Assembly: GCA_963747425.1 (NCBI GenBank)
Contig: CAVVFJ010000008.1
Span: 186,001 to 250,000 of the forward strand
DNA: 64,000 nt
Origin: DASUPK01 sp963747425
Lineage (GTDB): Bacteria > Actinomycetota > Thermoleophilia > Solirubrobacterales > 70-9
Direction of reading: 5' to 3'
Part shown: piece after piece, positions 7,695 to 15,842 of the stretch
Layout of the letters: every line of letters starts with the position of its first letter
Position numbering within the stretch: position 1 is the stretch's first letter
Notes under the pieces: model-generated
Databases searched by the model: none
Told to the model about the DNA's origin: nothing
The model's input: the letters and a program-made list of their open reading frames with translations, nothing else
Position numbers and translations under genes: made by a program

Positions 7695-8264
7695 TTAGCG
7701 CCGGTCGAAGTTGAGGTAGAACCGGCTCGCAGTCGGCTCCGCCTGCCCCTGGTACTTGCTGCCGGCCTCCTTCGCCCCGTAGGCGTGCTCGACCGGCCCG
7801 TCCATTCGCATGAAGGAGATCTGCCCGATCGGCATTCCGTGGTAGATCGTGATCGGCAGGGTGGCGAGATTGGAGAGCTCCAGAGTGAGGTTCCCCTCGA
7901 ACCCGGGGTCCACGAAGCCCGCGGTGGAGTGGATCACCAGACCGAGCCGGCCAAGAGAGCTCTTTCCCTCCAGGCGTGCCACCAGATCGTCCGGCAGGGC
8001 CACCCGTTCGAGGGTCTGGCCCAGGACGAACTCGCCCGGATGGAGGACGAAGGGCTCGCCGTCCTCGACCGTGACCAGCTCCGTCAGGTTCTCCATCGGC
8101 TTCCTCACGTCGATGTACGGGTAGCGCGAGTTGTTGAAGACGCGAAAGCTGCGGTCCACGCGCATGTCGACGCTCGAGGGCTGCACGAGGTCCTCGTCGT
8201 AGGGGTCGAAAACAAGCCTGCCGGCTGCGATTTCCTCCTTGATCGTGCGGTCGCTGAGAACCAT
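7695..8264 (-). CDS. dcd: dCTP deaminase, probably the bifunctional dUMP-forming type
   Basis: A 189-residue trimeric nucleotide deaminase that supplies dUMP for thymidylate synthesis. The active-site stretch GKSSLGRLGLVIHSTAGF holds Ser102, Arg106 and Ala115, and Glu129 follows in LTLE; these positions match the numbering of the mycobacterial enzyme that both deaminates dCTP and hydrolyses dUTP to dUMP. The HSTAGFVDPGF form, rather than the enterobacterial VTAHRIDPGW, supports the bifunctional type. Monocistronic, starting from a leaderless promoter. Confidence 0.93.
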   Translation of the reverse strand: MVLSDRTIKEEIAAGRLVFDPYDEDLVQPSSVDMRVDRSFRVFNNSRYPYIDVRKPMENLTELVTVEDGEPFVLHPGEFVLGQTLERVALPDDLVARLEGKSSLGRLGLVIHSTAGFVDPGFEGNLTLELSNLATLPITIYHGMPIGQISFMRMDGPVEHAYGAKEAGSKYQGQAEPTASRFYLNFDRR

Positions 8265-8271
8265 CGAAGTC

Positions 8272-8277
8272 AGTCTA
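8272..8277 (-). promoter_or_regulatory. -10 element of dcd
   Basis: TAGACT on the minus strand ends seven bases before ATG 8264; no ribosome binding site intervenes. The remaining dcd to zinc-ribbon gap (8278-8369) shows no other recognisable site. Confidence 0.5.
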
Positions 8278-8369
8278 TTCCGGGGTAATCCGCAACCCCA
8301 GGCGGGAATTGCCCGCAGATCGCAAGAACCTCACTATTTGGCCTAAAGATCGGCCGCTTCGAGCCCGAT

Positions 8370-8762
8370 ATGTCCCTCACGATGGGAGTTCCGAAGCGGA
8401 CACACACAGATGATGCGAGGGGGCGCGACAGCGCCACCCGTGATGTGGGGAACACAGGCACGAAGTCCGCCGAGGGCATGCACGCCTGCCCGACCTGCTC
8501 CTCGACCCTGGTGCAGCCGGTCAACTGGCATGAGCAGGGTGACGGGCACTGGCACGTCGAGCTCCGCTGCCCCGAGTGCGAGTGGTGGGGTCACGACAGC
8601 TACTCCCAGTCCGAGGTCGACACCTACGACGAGGAGCTGGATCGTGGCGGCCAGGAGCTGATCGAGGACCTTCGCTCCCTCACCCGGGCGAACATGGAGG
8701 AAGAGGCCGATCGCCTGGCCATGGCGCTGGCGAGCGACAGCATCCTCCCCGAAGACTTCTAG
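8370..8762 (+). CDS. zinc-ribbon protein of unknown function
   Basis: The conserved part starts at the in-frame ATG 8478: MHACPTCSSTLVQPV, then CPECEW, so two CxxC knuckles 35-40 residues apart form a zinc ribbon. The C-terminal half is acidic and helical and ends LPEDF. The region between ATG 8370 and 8478 is Asp/Arg/Thr-rich and looks non-coding, so the real protein is probably the 94-residue form. I do not recognise a function. It is followed by a strong hairpin terminator. Confidence 0.7.
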   Translation: MSLTMGVPKRTHTDDARGRDSATRDVGNTGTKSAEGMHACPTCSSTLVQPVNWHEQGDGHWHVELRCPECEWWGHDSYSQSEVDTYDEELDRGGQELIEDLRSLTRANMEEEADRLAMALASDSILPEDF

Positions 8763-8808
8763 CGCGAGTTACGTACCACTCCAACCGATTCACCTCCCTG
8801 CACCACCA

Positions 8809-8836
8809 ACGGCGGCCCTCCGGGGCCGCCGTTTCT
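8809..8836. terminator. bidirectional intrinsic terminator
   Basis: ACGGCGGCCC (8809-8818), a four-base loop, then GGGCCGCCGT (8823-8832) form a perfect 10-pair hairpin followed by TTCT. It lies between the zinc-ribbon gene and the stop of the convergent polyprenyl synthase gene, so it can serve both. Confidence 0.8.
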
Positions 8837-9815
8837 ATGAGTACCGCTCGACCACCCCGTCGGCGATCAGCGCGAGCAGCTGACGCTCCTCGTCCGAGAA
8901 GGCGTCGGACTCCAGAACCCGCTTGGCGCGCTTGATCCCCCGCTTGGCGCGACCGCGCACCTCATCCAGCGCTCCGGTCGCCGCGATTCGGTCGCACAGC
9001 CGCTCGGCGCCGCTCTGGTCGAGACCCCGCAGCTCAGCCGACTCCAGCTCCGGGTCGAGCCGGCGAGCCAGGATCAGCGGCAGCGTCACGGTGCCGTCAA
9101 GCAGGTCCGTCCCGCGCGCCTTGCCCGTCCGCTCCGGCGGCCCGGTGACGTCGAGAACGTCGTCGAGCAGCTGGAAGGCGAGGCCGATCTCCCGCCCGAA
9201 CGAGGCAAGCTCCTCGGTGCCGGGAGCGCTCGAGGCCAGGCGCCCGACCCGGCAGGCGGACTCGAAGAGCCGGGCGGTCTTCAGGGAGCAGCGCTCCAGA
9301 TAGCGCTCCTCGGTGAGGGAGGTGTCGAAGGCGTCGTGGCGCTGGGCCAGCTCCCCGAGCGCCAGCGCTACCGAGGCCGAGCTGAGCTCGGCCACCTCGG
9401 CCTCGCCGCCGTCCACGGCGAGCTCGGCGAAGGCACGCGAGAAGAGCAGGTCCCCCACCCCCACCGCACGGTCCCTGCCCGAGCGAGCCACCACGGTCGG
9501 GCGACCCCTGCGGACCGGGGCGCCGTCGAGAACGTCGTCGTGGACGAGGGTCGCCATGTGGACGAGCTCCACGGCGGAGGCGGTCCGAACGGCTCGGTCC
9601 CCCGCCCCCTGGCCGGCCGCCATCAGGACCAGCAGCGGGCGCAGGCGCTTGCCGCCCGCCGTCAGGGTGGCCTCGGCCTCCTCGCCCAGCCGCGGCCCGT
9701 ATCCCGCGGAGAGACGGGCCAGCCGGTCCTCGACCTCGGCCATGCGTTCCGGGAGCCAGGAGCTCGCGGCGTCCATCACCGCGGTCACCGGCGGTGGAAT
9801 TGACGACCGGGTCAT
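8835..9815 (-). CDS. polyprenyl diphosphate synthase (menaquinone side chain)
   Basis: A trans-prenyltransferase of 326 residues with the GKRLRP motif, the first aspartate-rich motif DDVLD at 93-97 and a second DDVLD near residue 215. It adds isopentenyl units to an allylic primer. Position as the last gene of the qcr-menG operon, overlapping menG by ATGA, makes the menaquinone side chain (hepta- to nonaprenyl) the likely product; chain length cannot be read safely from sequence. A HepS-like partner may be encoded by the first gene of the same operon. Confidence 0.9.
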   Translation of the reverse strand: MTRSSIPPPVTAVMDAASSWLPERMAEVEDRLARLSAGYGPRLGEEAEATLTAGGKRLRPLLVLMAAGQGAGDRAVRTASAVELVHMATLVHDDVLDGAPVRRGRPTVVARSGRDRAVGVGDLLFSRAFAELAVDGGEAEVAELSSASVALALGELAQRHDAFDTSLTEERYLERCSLKTARLFESACRVGRLASSAPGTEELASFGREIGLAFQLLDDVLDVTGPPERTGKARGTDLLDGTVTLPLILARRLDPELESAELRGLDQSGAERLCDRIAATGALDEVRGRAKRGIKRAKRVLESDAFSDEERQLLALIADGVVERYS

Positions 9816-10561
9816 GCGGTCTTGGTGGCGCTGTGGATGGCGATGATGCCCCCGGCCAGCAGCAGCCAGCGGATCTCGGTGAAGCCGGCGACGTCCATCA
9901 TTGCCGCCAGCTTCTCCGGCGGCGGGAAGGTGCGGACCGAGTTCGGCAGGTAGCTGTAGGCGTCGGAGTCGCCGGCGAACGTGCCGATCACGGGCACCAT
10001 GCGGTCGAACCAGAGCGAGTAGAAGCTTGCCAGCGGCTCGCGCTGCGGCCGCGTGATCTCCAGGATCACCAGACGGCCACCGGGCCGCAGAACTCGCGCC
10101 ATCTCGGCGAGCCCCTTGTCGAGGTCGGCCAGGTTGCGGGCGCCGAAGCCGATCGTGACGGCGTCGAAGCTTGCGTCGCCATAGGGCAGGTCGAGCGCGT
10201 CCGCCCAGCCGAACTCCACCGGCAGGCCCTCGTCGCCGCTCTTCCGCCGCGCCAGCTCCAGCATCGGCTCGGAGAAGTCGCTGCCCACCACTCGGCCGTC
10301 CGGTCCGATCCGCCGCCTCAGCTCGAGCGCGAGGTCGCCGGTGCCGCAGCAGACGTCGAGTGCGTCAGAGCCCGGCCCGACCTGCGCTCGATCGACCGCC
10401 CGCTCCCGCCACTCGTGGTGGAGCCCGGCGGTCATCGCCGAGTTCATCAGGTCGTATACGCCGGCGATCCGGTCGAACATGCCGCGGACCTCCGTCGCGA
10501 ACTCCTCCGAGTCGCGCCGCGGGACGCTGCTGCCGGCCTCGGTGCCGGACGAGACACTCAT
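9812..10561 (-). CDS. menG: demethylmenaquinone methyltransferase
   Basis: SAM-dependent C-methyltransferase of the UbiE/MenG family, last step of menaquinone synthesis. Family signatures are YDLMNSAMTAGLHHEWR, the SAM-binding DVCCGTGDLA and the C-terminal NSVRTFPPPEKLA. 249 residues. It lies 22 bases after qcrC and overlaps the polyprenyl synthase by four bases, so respiratory quinone and the enzyme that oxidises it are co-expressed. UbiE is excluded in favour of MenG by the actinobacterial context. Confidence 0.94.
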   Translation of the reverse strand: MSVSSGTEAGSSVPRRDSEEFATEVRGMFDRIAGVYDLMNSAMTAGLHHEWRERAVDRAQVGPGSDALDVCCGTGDLALELRRRIGPDGRVVGSDFSEPMLELARRKSGDEGLPVEFGWADALDLPYGDASFDAVTIGFGARNLADLDKGLAEMARVLRPGGRLVILEITRPQREPLASFYSLWFDRMVPVIGTFAGDSDAYSYLPNSVRTFPPPEKLAAMMDVAGFTEIRWLLLAGGIIAIHSATKTA

Positions 10562-10583
10562 TGCGCACCGAGGTTAAACAGAC

Positions 10584-11285
10584 TCAGTTCAGCGAGGCGA
10601 TGTAGGCCGTCAGCGCCGCGGTCTTCTGCGGCGACAGGCCCGAGTACGAAGGCATGATGCTCGGCCCGACCTGGAGCGAGCGGGCGATCGCGTTCCTGGG
10701 CAGACGGGCGCCGATGTGGGTCAGATCGGGACCCGGGCCGTTGTTGCCGTTGTCGCCCAGCTTGTGGCAGGCGAGGCAGCCAGACTGGGCGACGACCTCC
10801 TTGCCCGGCTCGAGGGCGGCGGTGGTCTTCAGGTCGATCTCGCTCGGCGGCCCGGCGGTCGCGCCAAGGAAGGTCAGGTAGGCGATGGCGATGGTCGTCA
10901 GGATCCCGGCCGTCAGGGCGATCGGCCTGCGCTCCGGTCTTCGCTCCGAGTTGCGGTCGTAGAAGGGCAGCAACAGGAGCAGCACCATGGCGACGGTGGG
11001 GATCCCGACCGTCGCGATCGGGACCGCCCACGGAGGCTTGATCACCCGCAGCAGCTCGAAGAGGAAGTAGAAGTACCAGTCGGGACGCGGCGTGTAGGTG
11101 GTGGTGGTGGGGTCGACCTTCGGGCCCTGCTCCGCGCCGAGGACGATCGACAGCGCCACGATCACGAGCGCGACGATCAGCATCATCGTCGTGTCCTTCA
11201 GCACCGCGTAGGGGAAGAAGGGCTTGCCCTTCTTCTTCAGAGTCTCGTACCCGCGGAGGTACTCCTCCTTCTCGCGCCTGTTCAC
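10584..11285 (-). CDS. qcrC: menaquinol:cytochrome c reductase, subunit IV-cytochrome c fusion
   Basis: The N-terminal half has three membrane helices and the PDWYFYFLFELLR motif of cytochrome b6f subunit IV; the C-terminal half is a single c-type heme domain with CLACH (C170, C173, H174) and an axial Met in SIMPSYSG. This split (b6-like QcrB plus a subunit IV-cyt c fusion) is the Bacillus-type complex, unlike the di-heme QcrC of mycobacteria. Starts at a GTG overlapping the qcrB stop (GTGA). Confidence 0.93.
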   Translation of the reverse strand: MNRREKEEYLRGYETLKKKGKPFFPYAVLKDTTMMLIVALVIVALSIVLGAEQGPKVDPTTTTYTPRPDWYFYFLFELLRVIKPPWAVPIATVGIPTVAMVLLLLLPFYDRNSERRPERRPIALTAGILTTIAIAYLTFLGATAGPPSEIDLKTTAALEPGKEVVAQSGCLACHKLGDNGNNGPGPDLTHIGARLPRNAIARSLQVGPSIMPSYSGLSPQKTAALTAYIASLN

Positions 11286-12088
11286 CCGACCTCCTCCTTG
11301 CGGAGCGACTTCGGCCGGTCGCCCTTGAGCCAGGGCGGCGCTGTCGTGCCCAGCTTGACCACGAGGTACAGGTGCGCCCCGATCAGGGCGATGATCAACC
11401 CGGGCACAAGGAGCATGTGGATCGCATAGAACCGCGCCAGGGTCGTGGCGCCGATCTCCGGCCCGGCGCGCAGGAAGTCAGCCAGGTACGGGCCGAGGAC
11501 AGGACCGGTGCCGGTGATGTTGGATGCCACCTCGGTCGCCCAGTAGGAGCGCTGGTCGAAGGGGAGGAGGTAGCCCGTCAGGCCCATCACCATGGTCAGG
11601 ATCAGCAGCACCACCCCGATCACCCAGTTGAGCTCCCGCGGGTACTTGTAGGCGCCGAAGAAGAAGGTTCGCCCCATGTGCAGGAAGATGCAGATGATCA
11701 TCACCGAGGCGCCCCACTTGTGCATCCCGCGGACGAACTCGCCCATCCAGACGTCGTTGGTCAGGTGGGTGATCGAGCCGTAGGCCTGGGTGGGCGACGG
11801 CGTGTAGTACATCGCCAGGAAGACCCCGGTCAGGGCCTGGAAGGTGAAGGCGAAGAGGGTCGCCGAACCGAGCGTGTAGAACCAGTTGGTGCCCTTGGGG
11901 ACCTTGCGGTAGAGCATCCCGGTGAGGAAGCCGGTCGCGCCGGTCCGCTCGTCGACCCACCCCAGGACGTCGCCGCCCGCCTCCTTGGCGACCTCCGCGG
12001 GGCCGGCGCCGTTTCCATTGGCGCCGTTGGTGCGCTCTCCCGGCTTCGCCGGACGGCTCAGCGGTCCTGGCTTTGGAAGTTTCGGCAC
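11282..12088 (-). CDS. qcrB: menaquinol:cytochrome c reductase, cytochrome b6-type subunit
   Basis: A 268-residue four-helix cytochrome b. Heme-ligand histidines are seen in GMHKWGASVM and IFLHMGR (helix B) and in FYAIHMLL and IGAHLYLV (helix D). A 60-residue cytoplasmic extension precedes the first helix. The start is GTG 12088: AGGAG overlaps the qcrA stop six bases upstream, while the longer open frame to 12325 is only a shadow of qcrA. Electrons pass from menaquinol through these hemes and the QcrA Rieske centre to QcrC. Confidence 0.94.
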   Translation of the reverse strand: MPKLPKPGPLSRPAKPGERTNGANGNGAGPAEVAKEAGGDVLGWVDERTGATGFLTGMLYRKVPKGTNWFYTLGSATLFAFTFQALTGVFLAMYYTPSPTQAYGSITHLTNDVWMGEFVRGMHKWGASVMIICIFLHMGRTFFFGAYKYPRELNWVIGVVLLILTMVMGLTGYLLPFDQRSYWATEVASNITGTGPVLGPYLADFLRAGPEIGATTLARFYAIHMLLVPGLIIALIGAHLYLVVKLGTTAPPWLKGDRPKSLRKEEVG

Positions 12089-12096
12089 GATCGCTC

Positions 12097-12780
12097 CTAC
12101 GGCGGCGGCGGCACCGATGGCCGCGGCGGGTAGAGGTAGTTCCAGACGCCTCCGGTGAACTGGCCCGGGTCCCGGGCGCGCACCGGGTCGAAGCTGTTGG
12201 TGACGCTGTAGCGCGGGCCGACCTCGACCTGACCGTTGGTCACCCGGGTCTGGAAGCGATCCAGCGGACGCACCGGCGGTCCGCCGATCCGCTCCCCGAG
12301 GAAGCCGTAGACGCCACCGTGGCACGGGCAGATGAAGTTCCCGGCTGCCTGCACGAAGTTCACGGGGCAGCCGAGGTGCGCGCAGCGGGTGGTGATCGCG
12401 ATGTATTCGTTCGACTTCTCCGGCTCGTACCCCGAGGGCAGGTCGGTGAGGCTGGGATCGCCCTGGCGCACGTAGACGGTGGTCTTGCCGGTCTCGCCGA
12501 TGCCCTCCACCGCAGTGATCACCACCGGCCTGTAGGTGTCGGGGGTGAAGTCCGAGGTCGGGCCGACCGCTTGGAAGGGCTCGTCCTCCTCCTCGAAGAG
12601 CGGCGCGGCGGCGAAGCCGATCGCGGGCAGCACGATCGCGGCCCCGGCGATCCCCCCGATCGCCTGGACGCCGATCGTGAAGGCGGTCCGCCGGTTCATG
12701 GACTCGCCCTCGAAGTAGCCCGCGGGGTCGGGGCTTGGAAGGCCCTTCGGCCCCTGCTTGTCGTTTCCCTCTTCAGCCAC
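12097..12780 (-). CDS. qcrA: menaquinol:cytochrome c reductase, Rieske iron-sulfur subunit
   Basis: The 2Fe-2S motifs CAHLGC (C133, H135) and CPCHGG (C151, H154) are intact, with C138 and C153 placed for the stabilising disulfide. The N-terminus has an RR pair (MNRRTAF, residues 28-34) before a membrane helix, typical of a Tat-dependent Rieske anchor; tatA and tatC lie 5 kb away. 227 residues. It overlaps the upstream unknown gene by eight bases and leads into qcrB. Confidence 0.95.
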   Translation of the reverse strand: MAEEGNDKQGPKGLPSPDPAGYFEGESMNRRTAFTIGVQAIGGIAGAAIVLPAIGFAAAPLFEEEDEPFQAVGPTSDFTPDTYRPVVITAVEGIGETGKTTVYVRQGDPSLTDLPSGYEPEKSNEYIAITTRCAHLGCPVNFVQAAGNFICPCHGGVYGFLGERIGGPPVRPLDRFQTRVTNGQVEVGPRYSVTNSFDPVRARDPGQFTGGVWNYLYPPRPSVPPPP

Positions 12781-13384
12781 GGTCTGGGACGTCCTCGGCG
12801 GCGAAGCCTATCGCCTCGGCTGCGCGAGCCAGGGCGCCGGCCATGCCCGCTCGGCGGGCCGTTTTGGTAGCGCTCCGGGTCAGCTGATCGGCCGCGTCGG
12901 GCTCGTGGCGACGGAGGGCGTCCTTGGCCCGCTCATGCTCGGGCGTCGATCCGGCGCCGACAGCGACGATGGCCGCGAGCCAAAGAGCGCCCGCCAGAGC
13001 GAGGGAGGATCCATCGCCGTTCTCCGCGTGGACCTGGGCCGAGAGGCTGATCAGGTCGGCCAGCTCCCTGACCGCATCGAGATCCCCCCGGGCAGCGAGC
13101 TTCTCCAGGCCGAGGGCGTAGAGATAGTCGCCGGCGAGCAGCCGCAGGTCGGCGTCGGCGCCGTCGATCAGCCTCGGGGTCTCGTAGTGCAGCAGGTACC
13201 CCTCCCGAATCGCCTCGACGAGGAGCGTGTATTCGACGGGCGCCTCGCCTCCCCGCGGGCCGGCGGCGGCCAGCGCTCCGAGGGCGGGCTCGTCATCCGA
13301 GTCGCGGACGTACGGCGAGATCACGTTCTCGCCGTCGCGGAGGAGGGTCGCCAGGGTCGCAAGCGGGGTGGCAGTCGAGGCCAT
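12773..13384 (-). CDS. unknown helical protein, first gene of the qcr operon
   Basis: A 203-residue, alanine-rich, largely helical protein without membrane segments or signal peptide. Residues 76-110 read like the helix after the first aspartate motif of prenyl synthases (LLAGDYLYALGLEKLAARGD), but no Asp-rich catalytic motif is present. This makes a non-catalytic partner such as HepS (heptaprenyl synthase component I) a possibility, fitting the polyprenyl synthase at the other end of the operon. That is inference; it could also be an assembly factor of the bc complex. Its start has a leaderless -10. Confidence 0.7.
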   Translation of the reverse strand: MASTATPLATLATLLRDGENVISPYVRDSDDEPALGALAAAGPRGGEAPVEYTLLVEAIREGYLLHYETPRLIDGADADLRLLAGDYLYALGLEKLAARGDLDAVRELADLISLSAQVHAENGDGSSLALAGALWLAAIVAVGAGSTPEHERAKDALRRHEPDAADQLTRSATKTARRAGMAGALARAAEAIGFAAEDVPDRG

Positions 13385-13393
13385 TCGGAATCG

Positions 13394-13399
13394 AGATTA
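13394..13399 (-). promoter_or_regulatory. -10 element of the qcr-men operon
   Basis: TAATCT on the minus strand ends nine bases before ATG 13384, with no ribosome binding site; predicted leaderless start of the six-gene respiratory operon. Confidence 0.5.
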
Positions 13400-13409
13400 G
13401 CCCGGGGCG

Positions 13410-14681
13410 TCAGGAAATGGCGTGCTCAAACGCTTCGCCCGCGGCGGCGATCGTGCGCTCGATCGACTCGTCGTCGTGGGCGAGGGAGGGGAACCACGCC
13501 TCGAATTGGGAGGCGGGCGGATAGACACCGCGATCGAGCATGGCCCGGCAGAAACGGCCGTATGCCCTCGTGTCGCACGCCTGGGCGTCGGTGAAGTCCC
13601 GGACCGTGTCCGCACTGAAGAAGACCGTGATCAGCCCAGGCACACTCGCCACCTGGACCGGCCGGTCCCCGGCCGCCCGGCGCAGTCCCGTCGCGAGCCG
13701 GGTGGTGACGGATTCGATCCCGACGTAGGCCGCGCCGTCCAGCTTGCGCAGGGTCGCGAGTCCGGCCGCGACCGCGAGCGGGTTGCCGGACAGGGTCCCC
13801 GCCTGGTAGACGTCGCCGGCGGGAGCGATCCGGTCCATCAGCTCGCGCGAGCCCCCGTACGCGGCGGCGGGCAGGCCGCCGCCCAGGACCTTGCCCATCA
13901 CGGTCAGGTCGGCGTCGACGCCGAGCAGCTCCTGCGCGCCTCCCCTGGCGACTCGGAAGCCGCTGATCACCTCGTCGAGGATGAGCAGCGAGCCGACCTC
14001 CGCGGTGGTCTCCCTGAGCATCTCGAGGAACCCGGCATCCGGGGGAACGACGCCCATGTTGGCGGGGATCGGCTCAGCGATCACTGCGGCCGGGCGACCT
14101 CTCGAGATCGCCTGGGCCACGGCATCGGCGTCGTTCCAGGGCACGACCACCGTGTTCGAGGCCTGGGCCTCGGTGACGCCGGGACTGGCGGGGACGCCCG
14201 CCGTCGCCAGACCGGAGCCGCCCTCCGCCAGCAGGCCGTCCACGTGCCCGTGGTAAGCGCCGGCGAACTTGAGGATCGTGGTGCGGCCGGTGGCGGCGCG
14301 CGCCAGGCGCAGCGCCGACATCGTCGCCTCTGTGCCGGAGCTGGTCATGCGGATCATCTCCACGCTCGCGAAGCGAGCGGCCACCTCGGTCGCCAGCTCC
14401 ACCTCGCCCGCGGTAGGGGCGCCGTAGCTCGTGCCGCGACCAGCCGCCGAGCGGACCGCCTCGACGACGAGCGGGTCGGCGTGGCCCAGGATCAGCGGGC
14501 CCCAGGAGGAGACCCAGTCGACGTAGCGGTTGCCGTCGACGTCCCAGATGTAGGGGCCCTCACCGCGGTCGATGAAGAGCGGGTCGCGGCCGATCGAGCG
14601 CATCGCCCGCACCGGCGAGTTGACCCCTCCGGGCAGCACCTCGAGCGCTCGCCGGTACAGCTCCTCCGACCGGCTGCCTAT
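13410..14681 (-). CDS. hemL: glutamate-1-semialdehyde 2,1-aminomutase
   Basis: A PLP enzyme making 5-aminolevulinate from glutamate-1-semialdehyde. Seen are PGGVNSPVR, the cofactor-pocket SSGTEATMSALRLAR, DEVISGFR and the PLP lysine in VMGKVLGGGLP. The first NTG codon in frame is GTG 14639, which would remove the family's N-terminal helix. The frame is open and conserved (SRSEELYRRALEVL) back to an ATA at 14681 that overlaps the stop of the upstream gene as ATAG, with GGGAGG ten bases before it. I list the homology-defined extent; the true start codon (ATA, an internal CTG, or GTG 14639) is unresolved. Confidence 0.92.
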   Translation of the reverse strand: MGSRSEELYRRALEVLPGGVNSPVRAMRSIGRDPLFIDRGEGPYIWDVDGNRYVDWVSSWGPLILGHADPLVVEAVRSAAGRGTSYGAPTAGEVELATEVAARFASVEMIRMTSSGTEATMSALRLARAATGRTTILKFAGAYHGHVDGLLAEGGSGLATAGVPASPGVTEAQASNTVVVPWNDADAVAQAISRGRPAAVIAEPIPANMGVVPPDAGFLEMLRETTAEVGSLLILDEVISGFRVARGGAQELLGVDADLTVMGKVLGGGLPAAAYGGSRELMDRIAPAGDVYQAGTLSGNPLAVAAGLATLRKLDGAAYVGIESVTTRLATGLRRAAGDRPVQVASVPGLITVFFSADTVRDFTDAQACDTRAYGRFCRAMLDRGVYPPASQFEAWFPSLAHDDESIERTIAAAGEAFEHAIS

Positions 14682-15781
14682 GAGTGCTCAGCCTCCCAGC
14701 GGGCGTAGTCGTCGGTGAAGTAATGCAGGCGGATCTTCTTGAACTCGGTCGAGGAGTAGAGCACCGCGCGGTCATCGCCATGGAGGTCGTGCTCCGCGGC
14801 AATCCCGTCGAGGACGGCGTCGCACTCCTCCTTGGATCGCCCGTGGGCCATCGTGAAGACGCTGTAGGGCCAGTCCGGGTAGGTCGGGCGCTGGTAGCAG
14901 TGGGAGATGCCGCGGACGGCGGCCATCCGCGCGCCCACGTCGAGGATGTTCTCCTCGGGCACCCGCCAGACGCCCATCCCGTTGGCCGAGAAGCCAGCGC
15001 GGCGGTGGAAGAGGATCGCGGCGACTCGGCGCAGCAGCTTGCGATCGACCATGCCGCGGAGGTGGTCGAGGAACGCCTCCGTGTCCATCCCGACCTGGTC
15101 GGCGGCCGCGTCATAGGGGCGATCCGTGACCTCCATCGGCCCCTGCAGCGCCCTGATCACCGCGATGTCCACGTCGTCGTAGGGCTGGCGCTCGAGCTCC
15201 CTGGGCGGCGCCGCCTCGACTGCGGCCGACAGGTCCTCCGTGCCACCCTCCATCTCCAGGTTCATGTTGATCTTGAACAGCTGGAGGGTGGGCAGCTGGC
15301 GAATCGACTCGGCGCCCGTCAGTCGCTGGAGCACCTCCAGGGTGCCCTGGATGCCCAGCTCCGAGTCCGGCGGGGTCGCGATCGTGAACCAGAGGTTGAA
15401 CTCGTGCGTCCGCAGGTAGTTGTGTGAGACGCCGGGGTGAGCGTTGATGATCTTCGCGGCCCGATGCGGATTATCGGAGTCGACCTTGGCCGCGACCAGC
15501 ATCGAGCTGTACCCGAGCGCGCGGGTGTCGAAGATCGGGGTGATCTCGCGGATGATCCGCTCGTCGAGGAGGCGCTGGGTGCGCGCCTTGACCTCGTCGG
15601 GCTCGAGCTCCGCCTCCGCGGCGACCAGGTCGAACGGCCTGGGGTCGAGCGGGTAGCTCGACTGGAGCAGGTTCATCAGGCGCTTGTCGGTGTCGTCGAG
15701 AGGAACCGCCGCGCCACCCTTTCGGGAGCGGAGCTTCGGCGTCGCTGTCGCCGTGGTGATCCCGTCCGCGGGCTTGCTCAT
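14678..15781 (-). CDS. AsnC-type siroheme decarboxylase-like protein (AhbA-AhbB fusion)
   Basis: Two AsnC/Lrp-like halves in one 367-residue chain. The first half has the FDTRALGYSSMLVAA strand and HNYLRTHEFNLWFT; the second has FSANGMGVWRVPEE and CYQRPTYPDWPYSVFTM, motifs typical of AhbA/AhbB and the NirD/L/G/H proteins that decarboxylate siroheme to didecarboxysiroheme. It lies between hemB and hemL in one transcript, which fits tetrapyrrole metabolism. Automatic annotation would call it an Lrp/AsnC regulator; a heme-sensing regulator is the main alternative, since no AhbC/AhbD is visible in this window. Confidence 0.8.
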   Translation of the reverse strand: MSKPADGITTATATPKLRSRKGGAAVPLDDTDKRLMNLLQSSYPLDPRPFDLVAAEAELEPDEVKARTQRLLDERIIREITPIFDTRALGYSSMLVAAKVDSDNPHRAAKIINAHPGVSHNYLRTHEFNLWFTIATPPDSELGIQGTLEVLQRLTGAESIRQLPTLQLFKINMNLEMEGGTEDLSAAVEAAPPRELERQPYDDVDIAVIRALQGPMEVTDRPYDAAADQVGMDTEAFLDHLRGMVDRKLLRRVAAILFHRRAGFSANGMGVWRVPEENILDVGARMAAVRGISHCYQRPTYPDWPYSVFTMAHGRSKEECDAVLDGIAAEHDLHGDDRAVLYSSTEFKKIRLHYFTDDYARWEAEHS

Positions 15782-15809
15782 CGGTTGGCGGCTCCCATCC
15801 TCATCAAGC

Positions 15810-15834
15810 GGGTTGCGCTTACGCGCACCCTCGC
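15810..15834. repeat. small GGGTTGCGC/GCGCACCC hairpin repeat, copy 1
   Basis: GGGTTGCGC, a four-base loop and GCGCACCC form a hairpin in the 61-base hemB-ahb gap. Near-identical units are found at 44567-44596 and 47608-47638 (opposite orientation). The 3' end of hemB next to it carries a 24-base imperfect duplicate of part of this unit (GATGCGAGGG...). Confidence 0.6.
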
Positions 15835-15842
15835 ATCGCCGC

